Made by a program: the position numbers and the translations under genes
Notes under the pieces: generated by a model
What the model was told of the DNA's origin: nothing
Databases searched by the model: none
The model's input: the letters and a program-made list of their open reading frames with translations, nothing else
Part shown: piece by piece, positions 27,729-37,166 of the stretch
How the letters are laid out: the number at the start of each line of letters is the position of its first letter
Position numbering within the stretch: the stretch's first letter is position 1
Source: Brevundimonas pishanensis
GTDB lineage: Bacteria; Pseudomonadota; Alphaproteobacteria; Caulobacterales; Caulobacteraceae
Assembly: GCF_022750635.1 (NCBI RefSeq)
Contig: NZ_JAJKBG010000006.1
Coordinates: 93,637 to 157,636 of the forward strand
DNA length: 64,000 nucleotides
Direction of reading: 5' to 3'

Positions 27729-29101
27729 TCTTCGGCTTCCTGTTTTGCAGTTGTGAGGTTGAACGAAAAACGTGCACCGCCCCAACGCGACACGCCGACG
27801 CGGAGGGTACCACCATGACTTTCAACAATGGTTCGGGTCACCGACAGCCCCAAGCCCATGCCGCCCGATTTTGTCGAGGTCATGGGCTGGAATACGCTGT
27901 CTACCTGATCGGGGGCAATACCGGGACCGCTGTCTTCGACGCCAATCTCGTAGGATCGGTCGGAAATAACCTTACCGGTGATCACGACGCTGGAGTTGTT
28001 CGGGCTGGCTTCGACGGCGTTGCGCACCAGATTGACGAGCGCCTGCTGGACCTGAATCCGGTCCATGCGGACGACATCGGGCATCTCGATCTCGGTGGAA
28101 ATTACGATGTTCCGGTCTTGCCCAGTCAGGGTCAGGATCGGCAATACGTCATCGACGATCCGGCTGACGCGTTCTTTCTCCAACGCCCGCATCTCCATCG
28201 TCAGAAGCTCGCGCATGCGGCGGATGATCTGGCCGCCGCGCAGCATCTGCGCCTTGGCCAGATCGGTGGTGCGAAGAGCGCTTTCGCCCAGAGGGCCCGC
28301 CGCCTTCATATCTTCCTGCGCGGCGTGCAGATAGGCGGCGGCGGCTCCCAGCGGTTGGTTCAGTTCATGCGCCAGAGTGGCCGCCATCTCGCCCAGCGAG
28401 TTCAGACGCCACACCTTGTTAAGCTGTGAGTGAAGCTCGCGCGCCTGGGCATCGGCGGCATGGCGCGGCGTCAGGTCGACAAGACGGATCAGCGGCCCTT
28501 GCGGCGTGTGGTCCAGCCAGAGATCCACGGGGATGGGCGAGGATTGATCGGGGCGCATGGCGTGCCAGTTGGCGCGTCCGGATTCGACCTGCCCCGACGG
28601 GACCGAGGGCGCGGCCTGCTTCGAATAGTCAAACCCCGGAACCAGATCGCCAAAGCTTTGACCCACAGTAGCCGATTGGGGGATGCCGAAGATGTCGGCG
28701 CAGGCCTTGCTGGCGCGGGAGATCCGGCCTTGCTTGTCCAGAAGGACAACCGGTACCGCTGACAAGAGCGAGCGGAGGACTTCGTTCTCGGTCGTCTGGT
28801 GCAGGCCGAAGGCACCCAGAAGCGGGTTATTGTCGCGCTGGACCGCGAAGGCGACCACTGCCGTCACGATCGCTACCACGATCATCTCGGCCAGCGGAAT
28901 ATGGTGGGTCGCACAGAGCAGGATCAATCCAAGCCACAGCAATACCTGCGCGGCCAAGGTACAGCGCCATCCCGTCAACATGGACGACAGGGTCATGGCC
29001 AGAATCGGAAGCAGCAGATGCAGGCCATACGGCGGGTTGTTGTAGATCGCCAACAGCGAGGCGACCACACCGGCTAGCGCCAATACGACCTTGCCAATCA
29101 C
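27725..29101 (-). CDS. FixL-like PAS sensor histidine kinase
   Basis: A 458-residue membrane kinase. The first 95 residues contain several transmembrane segments (KVVLALAGVVASLLAIY, LLLPILAMTLSSML and more). A PAS domain covers about 115-180. The HisKA box has His245 in LAHELNQPLGAAAAYLHAA, the FixL-type sequence, and the ATPase domain shows NLVRNAVEAS, VEDSGPGIA and GGMGLGLSVTRTIVESHGG. I do not see a convincing heme-binding PAS, so oxygen sensing should not be assumed. The start is GTG 29101, without a clear ribosome-binding site; the exact start is uncertain. MctS-type kinases that control carboxylate transporters have similar layouts, which suits the neighbouring MHS transporter. Confidence 0.85.
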   Translation of the reverse strand: MIGKVVLALAGVVASLLAIYNNPPYGLHLLLPILAMTLSSMLTGWRCTLAAQVLLWLGLILLCATHHIPLAEMIVVAIVTAVVAFAVQRDNNPLLGAFGLHQTTENEVLRSLLSAVPVVLLDKQGRISRASKACADIFGIPQSATVGQSFGDLVPGFDYSKQAAPSVPSGQVESGRANWHAMRPDQSSPIPVDLWLDHTPQGPLIRLVDLTPRHAADAQARELHSQLNKVWRLNSLGEMAATLAHELNQPLGAAAAYLHAAQEDMKAAGPLGESALRTTDLAKAQMLRGGQIIRRMRELLTMEMRALEKERVSRIVDDVLPILTLTGQDRNIVISTEIEMPDVVRMDRIQVQQALVNLVRNAVEASPNNSSVVITGKVISDRSYEIGVEDSGPGIAPDQVDSVFQPMTSTKSGGMGLGLSVTRTIVESHGGTLRVGVSRWGGARFSFNLTTAKQEAEE

Positions 29102-29470
29102 GACCGGTGAGACGGCCCCTGTGCTGGGGCGGGCGGGGTGTCGCGAGGGGGGCGCGTCGGGCGCGGGGGTTTGGGGGGAATCTGGCGCTGGCGACGGAAT
29201 GGTCTCACACCCTGTAGGACGGCAGGAAATATCTTTGTTCCCTTGTGATGGGAATAAAGCGCGTCAACAACCCCTGCAAAGCGGCCAATTAACGCATTCT
29301 CGGATATCGTGGTTATCACAAAAATCACCAAACGTGGCAATAAAATCCCGCGCAACTACAGTTCGGTAAGACATCTACCTTAGCCATATAGGGGATTGCC
29401 CGTACTCGGCGGTTTACCGAAACCTACGTTTGTACAGGCACATGGTCAAAAATCATTGCCGAGGATGTGA
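29102..29470. other. Intergenic region between kinase and chemotaxis operon
   Basis: A stretch of 369 bases in which I find no convincing gene. The two strands carry short overlapping frames that read as low-complexity Pro/Arg sequence. The part from about 29240 is AT-richer and includes a TTAAC at 29289-29293; another TTAAC is at 29594-29598. These are half of a CtrA box (TTAA-N7-TTAA), not a full one. The chemotaxis promoter should be in this region or just past it, but I cannot place it. Confidence 0.5.
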
Positions 29471-29635
29471 ATGGCCCCCCCGATGCCCTGTGCGCTTCAG
29501 AACGAACCGCAGATTGCATTTTACCGCGCAGATGCAGTTCGCATCGCGCAAGGGGCTGCGCGTCTTCTGGCAAGCCGTGATGAAAACGGGTCGTTAACCC
29601 ACGGCATCGCGGCAGATATCGGGGGAAGAGACTGA
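29471..29635 (+). CDS. Possible small protein abutting the first chemotaxis gene
   Basis: A 54-codon frame from ATG 29471 to TGA 29633-29635, directly adjacent to the ATG of the chemoreceptor at 29636. GAGGA at 29461-29465 lies 5 bases before the start. The product has a helical-looking middle (FYRADAVRIAQGAARLLA) and no membrane segment. Against it, the third codon positions are clearly less GC-rich than in the neighbouring genes, and I know no matching family. It may be a leader peptide or simply untranslated leader sequence. Confidence 0.3.
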   Translation: MAPPMPCALQNEPQIAFYRADAVRIAQGAARLLASRDENGSLTHGIAADIGGRD

Positions 29636-31771
29636 ATGTTGGGCGCGCTCAATAATCTGAAGATTCAGCAGAAGCTGACCTTCGCGTTCGGTGGCATCAT
29701 CGCTGCCATTCTGCTCATGGGTCTTGGCATCTATTTCGGCGTCAGCGGCGTCGAGAAGAACCGCCGCGAGGTCGAGCGTGTTAACGCCGCCGAGCAGGCC
29801 GCCGTTCAGGCCCAACTGCATATGTCGCGTCAGGATGCGGCTCTACGGGCCTATGTGATGTCGCGCATTCCCTCGGCGATTGATGCCGTGAGCGACCACC
29901 GCTCGCTCTTCAACAGGGCTCTGGACGAGTACAAGACCCTTGATCCGGCCTCGCAGGGTCAGGTCGAACAGGCCCGCGCAGGCGTGGAAACCTGGTTCGA
30001 AGCTGTGGCTGTGCGCGGTGTGGGTCTGGAGAACCTTGCCGATTACGACAGCAGCGGACTGCTGGCTCCGGTCGATGCCATTCTCCAGAAGCTGGTCGAC
30101 GAGCGTCTGGCCGAAGCCAAGGCTCTGGCCGAGCGCCAACAGGCGCTGGCCAATATGATGCGTATCGTCATGGCCATCGGCTCGGTGCTGGCACTGGGCA
30201 TGGCTGTGGCCTGCGGCGTTTGGCTGACCAACGGTGTGTCCAAGCCCCTGCGCGCGGTCGCTATCGCCACCCGCAAGCTCGTTAACGGCGACACCCAGGT
30301 GGATATTCCGGCTCTGGGCCGAACGGATGAAGTGGGCCAGATGGCCTCTGCCGTTGCGCACTTCAAACAGGCTTCGATCGAACAACAAGCGCTCAAAGCC
30401 CGCAACGAAGCGATGCAGCGCGAAGCCGAAGAGGCCCGCCTGCGCCGCGAAGCGGAAATGGAACAGAGCCGCAAGAACGACGAGTTGGTCGTTACCGCTC
30501 TGGCCGAAGGCCTCGAGGCCATGGCGCGCGGTGATCTGACGTGGCGCATTACGGCGGACTTCCCCCAGTCGGCCGTGACGCTCAAGACCGATTTCAACGC
30601 CGCCATCGAAAGTCTGGAACAGGCGGTTTCGCTAGTGAACGCCAACGTCTCGGTCATCCACATGGGTGCCGAGGAAATCAGCGCCGCCTCCAACGACCTG
30701 TCGCACCGTACCGAACAACAGGCCGCGACGCTGGAAGAGACCGCCGCCGCTCTGGACCAGATCACGGTCACCGTCAGCCGTACCGCCGACGGTGCCAAGG
30801 AAGCTGCCAGTGTGGTGCTGGGTGCCCGCAGCGATGCCGAACACAGCGGCGTGGTCATGAACAATGCCGTTCAGGCCATGACGGCGATCGAGTCTTCGTC
30901 CAACCAGATCAGTGCCATCATCGGCGTGATCGATGAAATCGCCTTCCAGACCAACCTTCTGGCGCTGAATGCCGGCGTGGAAGCTGCCCGCGCGGGTGAT
31001 GCCGGCCGCGGGTTCGCCGTGGTCGCCTCGGAAGTTCGCGCGCTCGCACAACGCTCGGCCGCTGCGGCCAAGGAGATCAAAACCCTGATCTCGGCTTCGG
31101 GCCAGCAGGTCAGCAAGGGCGTGGATTTGGTCGGTCAAACCGGCGACGCACTGGGTCGTATCGTCCAGCGCGTGGCCCAGATCGACGCTCTCGTGAACGA
31201 AATCGCCGCTTCCGCACAGGAACAATCGACCGGTCTGGCTCAGGTCAACACCGCTGTGAACCAGATGGATCAGGTCACCCAGCAAAACGCAGCCATGGTC
31301 GAGGAATCGACTGCCGCCTGCCACGCGCTGGCCACCGAAGCCGAAGAACTGGCCAAGTCGGTTTCGCGCTTCGTCGTGTCCCAGAAACTGGCGACGCGTG
31401 CCAAGGCACCGGCTCAAGCCCATGTGGTTCAGCCGGCCGTGCGTCCTGCGGCCCCTGTAGCACCGCGTCCGGCTCCGGCCGCTGCCAAAGCCAACATCGC
31501 GCCACTCGCCCCTGCGGCCGGGGTCCGTCCCGCTCCGAAGCCGGCCCCCCAAACGGCCCCGCAACCGGCACCGGTTGCCGCCAAGCCCGCCGCCCCTGCA
31601 CCGGCACCTGTTGCCAAGCCTGCACGCCCCCTGCGTGCAGCCAACGAGCCAGCCGCAGAGGCAAAGCCTACCCGCACCGTCGCTGAAACCGTTGCTGCCC
31701 TGCGCACAACGGGCATCGGTGGTGCCGCCTTGAAATCACAGCCGACCGATGACGGCTGGGAGGAATTCTAA
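29636..31771 (+). CDS. mcpA: Methyl-accepting chemotaxis protein with C-terminal WEEF tether
   Basis: Chemoreceptor of 711 residues that heads the chemotaxis operon. Transmembrane segments are at about 13-36 and 180-203, separated by a periplasmic helical domain. HAMP modules follow (SKPLRAVAIATRKLVNGDTQ). The signalling tip is near 435-475 (DEIAFQTNLLALNAGVEAAR, then GRGFAVVASEVRALAQRS). After about residue 585 comes a long Ala/Pro-rich linker of over 90 residues ending in GWEEF. That end fits the aromatic-x-x-aromatic pentapeptide used to tether CheR or CheB in other receptors. GGGGGAAGAG lies 7 bases upstream of the ATG. Its ligand is unknown. Confidence 0.95.
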   Translation: MLGALNNLKIQQKLTFAFGGIIAAILLMGLGIYFGVSGVEKNRREVERVNAAEQAAVQAQLHMSRQDAALRAYVMSRIPSAIDAVSDHRSLFNRALDEYKTLDPASQGQVEQARAGVETWFEAVAVRGVGLENLADYDSSGLLAPVDAILQKLVDERLAEAKALAERQQALANMMRIVMAIGSVLALGMAVACGVWLTNGVSKPLRAVAIATRKLVNGDTQVDIPALGRTDEVGQMASAVAHFKQASIEQQALKARNEAMQREAEEARLRREAEMEQSRKNDELVVTALAEGLEAMARGDLTWRITADFPQSAVTLKTDFNAAIESLEQAVSLVNANVSVIHMGAEEISAASNDLSHRTEQQAATLEETAAALDQITVTVSRTADGAKEAASVVLGARSDAEHSGVVMNNAVQAMTAIESSSNQISAIIGVIDEIAFQTNLLALNAGVEAARAGDAGRGFAVVASEVRALAQRSAAAAKEIKTLISASGQQVSKGVDLVGQTGDALGRIVQRVAQIDALVNEIAASAQEQSTGLAQVNTAVNQMDQVTQQNAAMVEESTAACHALATEAEELAKSVSRFVVSQKLATRAKAPAQAHVVQPAVRPAAPVAPRPAPAAAKANIAPLAPAAGVRPAPKPAPQTAPQPAPVAAKPAAPAPAPVAKPARPLRAANEPAAEAKPTRTVAETVAALRTTGIGGAALKSQPTDDGWEEF

Positions 31772-32064
31772 TGAGCCCGACCCCCGGCGATAGCGCAATC
31801 GTTAGCCTGCCCGCAGTCATAGACCTGCGGACAGTTGAGCAACTGAAGGCCGATCTGATGGCGCAACGGGGCCATCCCGTTGCGCTTGACGCCTCGTCGG
31901 TCGAGCGCGTCGGCGGCTTGGGAGTGCAACTGCTGCTGTCGGCCATCAAAACCTGGCAAGCTGACGGCAAGTCTTTGACCTTCATCAATGTTTCCAACGC
32001 CATGAACGAGCAATGGCTCAGCTTTGGCTCTTCCCCCCTCGAGCTAGCGCAGGACGCCGCCTAA
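31771..32064 (+). CDS. cheX: STAS-domain chemotaxis protein
   Basis: A 97-residue STAS domain (VVSLPAVIDLRTV-type start, with the phosphorylatable-region equivalent ALDASSVERVGGLGVQLLL). In Caulobacter the gene at this position is called cheX, although it is unrelated to the CheX phosphatase of other bacteria. The domain is of the anti-sigma-factor-antagonist fold; its role in chemotaxis is not established here. The ATG overlaps the stop codon of the receptor gene by one base, and its own stop overlaps the next ATG by one base, so it is tightly coupled. Confidence 0.88.
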   Translation: MSPTPGDSAIVSLPAVIDLRTVEQLKADLMAQRGHPVALDASSVERVGGLGVQLLLSAIKTWQADGKSLTFINVSNAMNEQWLSFGSSPLELAQDAA

Positions 32065-32429
32065 TGACTAAAACCGTTCTGACCGTGGATGACTCGCGCA
32101 CCATGCGCGACATGCTGCTGTTGGCTTTGCAGGACGCAGGCTATCGCGTGGTTCAAGCCGTGGACGGCGTCCATGGTCTTGAGGTCCTGCATCAGGAACG
32201 CCCGGACATCGTCATCACGGACATCAACATGCCCCGTATGGACGGCTTCGGCTTCATCGAAGGCATGCGATCCAACCCCGACTACAGCTGCGTGCCGGTT
32301 CTGGTGCTGACCACCGAAAGCGATGCGGCGAAGAAACAGCGCGCGCGCGACGCCGGCGCGACCGGCTGGATCGTCAAGCCCTTCGACCCCGTACGTCTGG
32401 TGGACGCCGTCCGCCGCGTTGCCGCTTAA
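32064..32429 (+). CDS. cheY: Chemotaxis response regulator CheY (first copy)
   Basis: A 121-residue single receiver domain. Asp9 and Asp10 form the acidic pair, Asp53 in IVITDINMPRMDG is the phosphorylation site, Thr of VLTTESD and Lys of IVKPFDP complete the active site. It is the canonical CheY of the operon by position (CheYI in Caulobacter) and probably binds the flagellar switch after phosphorylation by CheA. The start overlaps the preceding stop by one base; the in-frame ATG at 32013 lies within the STAS gene and is rejected. Confidence 0.94.
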   Translation: MTKTVLTVDDSRTMRDMLLLALQDAGYRVVQAVDGVHGLEVLHQERPDIVITDINMPRMDGFGFIEGMRSNPDYSCVPVLVLTTESDAAKKQRARDAGATGWIVKPFDPVRLVDAVRRVAA

Positions 32430-32458
32430 CCGAGCAGATCCAAAGGCACCCCCCAGTC

Positions 32459-34783
32459 ATGAGTGACGATCCGTTCGAAGCCATCAAAGTTACCTTCTTC
32501 CAGGAATGCGAAGAACTGCTTGGCGACCTTGAAACCAACCTGCTGGCGTTGGAATCGGGTGACACCGACATTGAGACGATCAACGCCTGCTTCCGTGCCG
32601 TTCACTCGGTAAAGGGCGGAGCAGGGGCCTTCGGTCTGGAAGACCTCGTGCGTTTCGCGCACGTATTCGAGACCTTGATGGACGAGCTGCGCTCCGGTCG
32701 TAAGCCGGTTGACGACATCACCGTGCGCACCTTGCTGCGCGCCTCGGACGTACTGAACGATCACGTCAGCGCCGCGCGCGGTGCAGGACCGGCTGTCGAC
32801 GCAGAGCGTTCGCAGGCCCTGATCGCCGAACTGGAAACCCTGACCCACGGCGCGCCGGTATCGGCAGCACCGGGCGCAGGTACGGCTTCGGCAGGCGAGG
32901 ATGACTTCGGCTTTACCCCGCTGACACTGGCTCTGGACGATCTAGGCGGGGGCGAGCTGCCGCCTCTGGATCTGCCGCCGCTGGCTTTCATTGCACCTTA
33001 TGCGCCGGCCAACCAGGAGCAGACGGGCTGGAAGATCGTATTCCGGCCGCACCCGCGTCTTTACGCCAATGCCAATGAGACCGGTCTGCTGATCCGCGAA
33101 CTGGGCCGTCTTGGTCCCGTGACGGTCGAGATGGACGACAGCGGCGTGCCTCTACTGGATGCGCTGGAGCCGAACGACTCGCATCTGGTGTGGACCATGA
33201 CGCTGGATGCCGCCGTGCCCGAGATCGACGTGCGCGACGTCTTCGATTTCGTCGAGACCGATTGCGACCTCAACATCACCCCGATCATGTCGGGCGCGGC
33301 AGAAGTCCTTCCGGATCTCGGCCTACCTGATATTGGTCTGCCCGAACTTGGCGTGTCGGACCTTGCTGATCCGCTGGAGCTGCCTGCTGCCGATGCTTCG
33401 GCGGGCGAGGTCGACATCGCCGCTCTGGTGGCGCTGGCTCAGGCCGATACGGCTGCCCGCCTGAACGGTGAGGCCCCTCCGCTCGAGGTCGTCAGCCCCG
33501 CCCCCCAGCCCCAGGCCGCGCCGGTAGCCGCCCGCACGCCTCCGGCAGCGGCCGCTAGTCAGGGCGCGGCAACGCAGGCTCCTGTGACCATCCGCGTCGA
33601 TCTGGAGCGTGTTGACCGCCTCATCAATGCTGTCGGCGAACTGGTGATCCAGCAGGCCATGCTGGCGCAGCGCGTCTATGAAAGCGGTTTGGCGCGCTCC
33701 TCCGATATCTCGCTTGGCCTCGAAGACCTCGAGCTGCTGACGCGCGAGATTCAGGACAGCGTGATGGCTATCCGTGCCCAGCCGGTGAAGTCGGTGTTCC
33801 AGCGCATGCCGCGTCTGGTCCGCGAAGTCGCCGACATGACGGGCAAGCGCGTCAAGCTGATCACCGCCGGTGAGGATACCGAGGTCGACAAGACCGTGGT
33901 GGAACGTCTGGCCGAGCCGATCACCCACATGCTGCGCAATGCCATCGACCACGGTCTTGAAACGCCGCAAGAGCGCGAAGCGGCTGGCAAGCCCGCCGAG
34001 GGCACGGTCAAACTGGCCGCGCTGCACCGTTCGGGCCGCATCGTCATTGAAATCTCCGACGACGGTAAAGGTATCAACCGCCAGCGCGTCCGCGCCATCG
34101 CCGAAGAGCGTGGCCTGATCACGCCGGAACAGGTGCTGACCGACGATGAGGTCGATAACCTGATTTTCCTGCCGGGCTTCTCGACGGCCAAGGAGATCAC
34201 GGACGTCTCGGGGCGAGGCGTGGGCATGGATGTGGTTCGCCGCTCCATCCAGTCGCTGGGCGGTCGCATCTCGATCTCGTCCAATCCGGGCAAGGGGTCG
34301 ACCTTCTCCATGTCCTTGCCGCTGACGCTGGCCGTTCTGGACGGCATGGTGGTCGGTGCCGCAGACCAGACGCTGGTCGCGCCGCTGGCGGCCATTGTCG
34401 AAAGCCTGACGCCCAAGCCCGAGGATATCCACTTGGTCGGCGGTGTCGATCCGGTGCTGATGTTCCGCGACGAGTTCGTGCCCCTGATCGACGTGGCCCG
34501 TTCCATGGGCTTCCGCGATGTGCCGACCGAACTGCGCGGCGGCGTGGTCATGATTGTCGAGACCGAAGCGGGCCAGCGTGCGGGCCTTCTGGTCGATGCC
34601 ATCCATGGCCAACGTCAGGTCGTTATCAAGTCACTTGAGACCAACTATCGCCACGTCGAAGGCGTGGCGGCTGCAACCATTCTGGGCGACGGCCGCGTAG
34701 CCCTGATCCTTGATATCGACGCTCTGGTGACGACCGGCCGTCGACGTAACTCCACCCGATCCGATCTCAAAATGGCGAGCTAA
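32459..34783 (+). CDS. cheA: Chemotaxis histidine kinase CheA
   Basis: The central kinase of the pathway, 774 residues. The P1 phosphotransfer domain carries His49 in FRAVHSVKGGAGAFGLEDL. A long region rich in Asp, Leu and Pro (about 140-370) replaces a compact P2. The P3 dimerisation helices begin near 375 (RVDLERVDRLINAVGELVIQ). The P4 ATPase shows THMLRNAIDHGLE, SDDGKGI and GRGVGMDVVRRSI. The C-terminal P5 is CheW-like. CheA receives input from receptors through CheW and phosphorylates CheY, CheB and possibly the other receivers in this operon. It starts 29 bases after cheY. Confidence 0.97.
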   Translation: MSDDPFEAIKVTFFQECEELLGDLETNLLALESGDTDIETINACFRAVHSVKGGAGAFGLEDLVRFAHVFETLMDELRSGRKPVDDITVRTLLRASDVLNDHVSAARGAGPAVDAERSQALIAELETLTHGAPVSAAPGAGTASAGEDDFGFTPLTLALDDLGGGELPPLDLPPLAFIAPYAPANQEQTGWKIVFRPHPRLYANANETGLLIRELGRLGPVTVEMDDSGVPLLDALEPNDSHLVWTMTLDAAVPEIDVRDVFDFVETDCDLNITPIMSGAAEVLPDLGLPDIGLPELGVSDLADPLELPAADASAGEVDIAALVALAQADTAARLNGEAPPLEVVSPAPQPQAAPVAARTPPAAAASQGAATQAPVTIRVDLERVDRLINAVGELVIQQAMLAQRVYESGLARSSDISLGLEDLELLTREIQDSVMAIRAQPVKSVFQRMPRLVREVADMTGKRVKLITAGEDTEVDKTVVERLAEPITHMLRNAIDHGLETPQEREAAGKPAEGTVKLAALHRSGRIVIEISDDGKGINRQRVRAIAEERGLITPEQVLTDDEVDNLIFLPGFSTAKEITDVSGRGVGMDVVRRSIQSLGGRISISSNPGKGSTFSMSLPLTLAVLDGMVVGAADQTLVAPLAAIVESLTPKPEDIHLVGGVDPVLMFRDEFVPLIDVARSMGFRDVPTELRGGVVMIVETEAGQRAGLLVDAIHGQRQVVIKSLETNYRHVEGVAAATILGDGRVALILDIDALVTTGRRRNSTRSDLKMAS

Positions 34784-34786
34784 CCC

Positions 34787-35260
34787 ATGACCCAAGTCAC
34801 CCCTAACGTCGCCGGTACCGATCGCGAGCTGATTGCCTTCCGCATCGGCGAGCAAGAGTTTTGCGTCGACATCATGAGCGTCCGCGAAATCCGCGGCTGG
34901 ACTCCGGCTACGCCGCTGCCACGCTCGCCTGCCTATATGAAGGGCGTCATCAATCTGCGAGGCACCGTGCTCCCAATCATCGATCTCGGTGCCCGCTTTG
35001 GCCTGCAAACGGGTGAGCCGACCGAACGTCACGTCATCATGGTGGCCCACGTCGGCTCGCGCCTCGTTGGCCTGCTGGTCGATGCCGTATCGGACATCGT
35101 CCAGCTGACCGACGCCTCGATCCAACCCACGCCGGATGTCGCTTCGGAAAGCGTGAAGGCCTTCGTGAAGGGCATCTTCGCCGTCGAAGGTGGCCGTATG
35201 ATCAGCCTGATCGACCTCGAGCACGTCCTGCCGGCAGAGGCCGAGGCCGAAGCCGCATGA
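34787..35260 (+). CDS. cheW: Chemotaxis coupling protein CheW
   Basis: A 157-residue scaffold that links receptors to CheA. The sequence is a complete CheW domain: [20 protein letters not shown] at the start, then [20 protein letters not shown] and [13 protein letters not shown]. It starts 3 bases after cheA and its stop overlaps cheR by 4 bases. No unusual features. Confidence 0.97.
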   Translation: MTQVTPNVAGTDRELIAFRIGEQEFCVDIMSVREIRGWTPATPLPRSPAYMKGVINLRGTVLPIIDLGARFGLQTGEPTERHVIMVAHVGSRLVGLLVDAVSDIVQLTDASIQPTPDVASESVKAFVKGIFAVEGGRMISLIDLEHVLPAEAEAEAA

Positions 35261-36120
35261 CCATGACCGCCGGACGGGAGACGCTGGTTGAGGGGGAGTT
35301 CCCCTTCACCCAGAAGGACTTCCGTCACATTGCCAGCGCTCTTCATGCGCACGCCGGTATTGCCCTGCACGAGGGCAAGGCGGCGCTCGTCTATTCGCGT
35401 CTGGCCAAGCGTTTGCGTTTGCTGGGTCTGCGCAACTTCGGGGAATATGTGGCTCTGGTTGAGTCCGCCGAAGGGGCCGAGGAACGTCAGGCGATGACGG
35501 CGGCGCTCACGACCAACGTCACCCGTTTCTATCGCGAACCGCACCACTTCGATCACCTGCGTGATGTCGTGATGCCGGAACTGGCCGCACGCGCCCGCGC
35601 CGGTGGCCGTGTGCGCTTGTGGTCGGCGGCTTGCTCCAACGGTCAGGAGCCCTATTCCATGGCCCTGACGGTGCTGGAAAAGCTGCCGGAAGCGCTGGAT
35701 CTGGATGTACGTATCCTTGCCACCGACATCGACCCGAACATGGTCGGGGACGGTCGCGCCGGTATCTATTCTGACGAACTCCTGACGCCGGTTCCGGCAT
35801 CGGGACGCCGCCACTTCCATCCGCTGGCGGACCGCCCCGGCTATTCGCAAGCCGACGATACTCTGCGCCGGTTGGTGGTGTTCAAGGAGCTGAACCTCAT
35901 CGGCAACTGGCCGATGAAGGGCACCTTCGACGTGATCTTCTGCCGTAATGTGGTGATCTATTTCGACGACGCGACGCAGGAAATGATCTGGAGCCGTTTC
36001 GCTCCGATCCTGAAACCAGGCGGCGCGCTCTACATCGGCCACTCCGAACGCGTTTCGGGTCCGGCAGCACCGCTGTTCCAGACCTGTGGCCTGACGACCT
36101 ATCTTCGGGGGGCAGCATGA
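35257..36120 (+). CDS. cheR: Chemoreceptor methyltransferase CheR
   Basis: S-adenosylmethionine-dependent enzyme that methylates glutamates of chemoreceptors (EC 2.1.1.80). The 287-residue protein has the N-terminal helical domain, the SAM-binding [16 protein letters not shown], the [14 protein letters not shown] segment and the family block [18 protein letters not shown]. It overlaps cheW and cheB by 4 bases each. The receptor encoded first in the operon ends in a WEEF sequence that could dock this enzyme. Confidence 0.97.
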   Translation: MTMTAGRETLVEGEFPFTQKDFRHIASALHAHAGIALHEGKAALVYSRLAKRLRLLGLRNFGEYVALVESAEGAEERQAMTAALTTNVTRFYREPHHFDHLRDVVMPELAARARAGGRVRLWSAACSNGQEPYSMALTVLEKLPEALDLDVRILATDIDPNMVGDGRAGIYSDELLTPVPASGRRHFHPLADRPGYSQADDTLRRLVVFKELNLIGNWPMKGTFDVIFCRNVVIYFDDATQEMIWSRFAPILKPGGALYIGHSERVSGPAAPLFQTCGLTTYLRGAA

Positions 36121-37151
36121 GCCGCGTCCGGGTTCTCGTCGTAGACGATAGCGCAACCATGCGCAGCCTGATTTCGGCTGTCCTGCGCCGCGATCCGGAG
36201 ATCGATGTCGTAGGCACGGCCGAAGACCCGCTGGATGCGCGCAGCAAGATCAAGGAACTGAACCCCGACGTCATTACGCTGGACGTCGAAATGCCCAATA
36301 TGAACGGGCTGGAGTTCCTCGAGAAAATCATGCGGTTGCGACCGATGCCGGTCGTCATGGTCTCGACCCTGACGCAGGCAGGTACGGATGTGACGCTGGC
36401 AGCGCTGGAGATCGGTGCGGTCGATGCTGTGGCCAAGCCCGCCGTCGGCATGCCCGCCAGCGAAGCCTTCGCCGATCTGGCCGATAAGGTGAAGTCGGCG
36501 GCGCGTGCCCGCGTTCGCCCGCTGGAGCCGCGCGCTGTCCATGCCCATCAGGGCGGCTATCAGGTCGATCCCAACCATATTCTGGCCATTGGTTCTTCGA
36601 CCGGTGGGGTCGAGGCGCTCCTGACCATCATCTCGGCCTTCCCCGAGAACTGTCCCGCGACCGTTATCACCCAGCATATGCCCGCCACCTTCACCCGCAG
36701 CTTCTCGGCGCGGCTGGACAAGATGTCGGCGGCCAATGTCTCCGAGGCGGTGGATGGTGCCATCCTCAAACCGGGCCACGTCTATGTGGCACCCGGTGGT
36801 GCCTATCACCTGACGGTCACCGCCGGACGCTGCCGCCTGATCGAGTCCGATCCGGTAAACGGTCACCGCCCGTCGGTGGATGTACTGTTTGAATCGGTCG
36901 CTCGCCTGAGCCGTCCAATGACGGGTGTCATCCTGACCGGAATGGGTCGCGATGGTGCACGCGGGCTACTGTCGATGCGAAACGCCGGCGCGCGCACTTT
37001 TGGTCAGGACGAAGCATCTTGCGTCGTCTATGGCATGCCCAAAGCAGCGTTTGATCTGGGTGGAGTCGAGCGCCAGCTACCGCTCAATCGCATGGCCCCC
37101 GCTATTCTTGAATCCTGCGCCGCCCACGGCGCTAAAATGACTGTCGCGTAA
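36117..37151 (+). CDS. cheB: Chemoreceptor glutamate methylesterase/deamidase CheB
   Basis: Removes methyl groups from, and deamidates, chemoreceptors. In 344 residues it has an N-terminal receiver domain with Asp56 in [13 protein letters not shown], a linker at about 125-145, and the C-terminal esterase. The catalytic triad is visible as Ser160 or Ser161 in [11 protein letters not shown], the His of [11 protein letters not shown] (about 186) and the Asp of GMGRDGARG (about 282). It follows cheR with a 4-base overlap. Confidence 0.97.
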   Translation: MSRVRVLVVDDSATMRSLISAVLRRDPEIDVVGTAEDPLDARSKIKELNPDVITLDVEMPNMNGLEFLEKIMRLRPMPVVMVSTLTQAGTDVTLAALEIGAVDAVAKPAVGMPASEAFADLADKVKSAARARVRPLEPRAVHAHQGGYQVDPNHILAIGSSTGGVEALLTIISAFPENCPATVITQHMPATFTRSFSARLDKMSAANVSEAVDGAILKPGHVYVAPGGAYHLTVTAGRCRLIESDPVNGHRPSVDVLFESVARLSRPMTGVILTGMGRDGARGLLSMRNAGARTFGQDEASCVVYGMPKAAFDLGGVERQLPLNRMAPAILESCAAHGAKMTVA

Positions 37152-37166
37152 GGACTATTCCCCCCC

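Noticed and set aside
27725..29101. FixL-type oxygen sensing by the sensor kinase
   Set aside because: The kinase boxes resemble FixL, but no convincing heme-binding PAS is visible and no fix or oxidase genes are nearby.
29098..29355. An 85-codon minus-strand frame upstream of the FixL-like kinase
   Set aside because: It is in a different frame from the kinase and ends in Pro/Arg-rich low-complexity sequence; it is not a missing N-terminus.
29281..29600. CtrA binding sites before the chemotaxis operon
   Set aside because: Two TTAAC half-sites exist, but not the TTAA-N7-TTAA pair.
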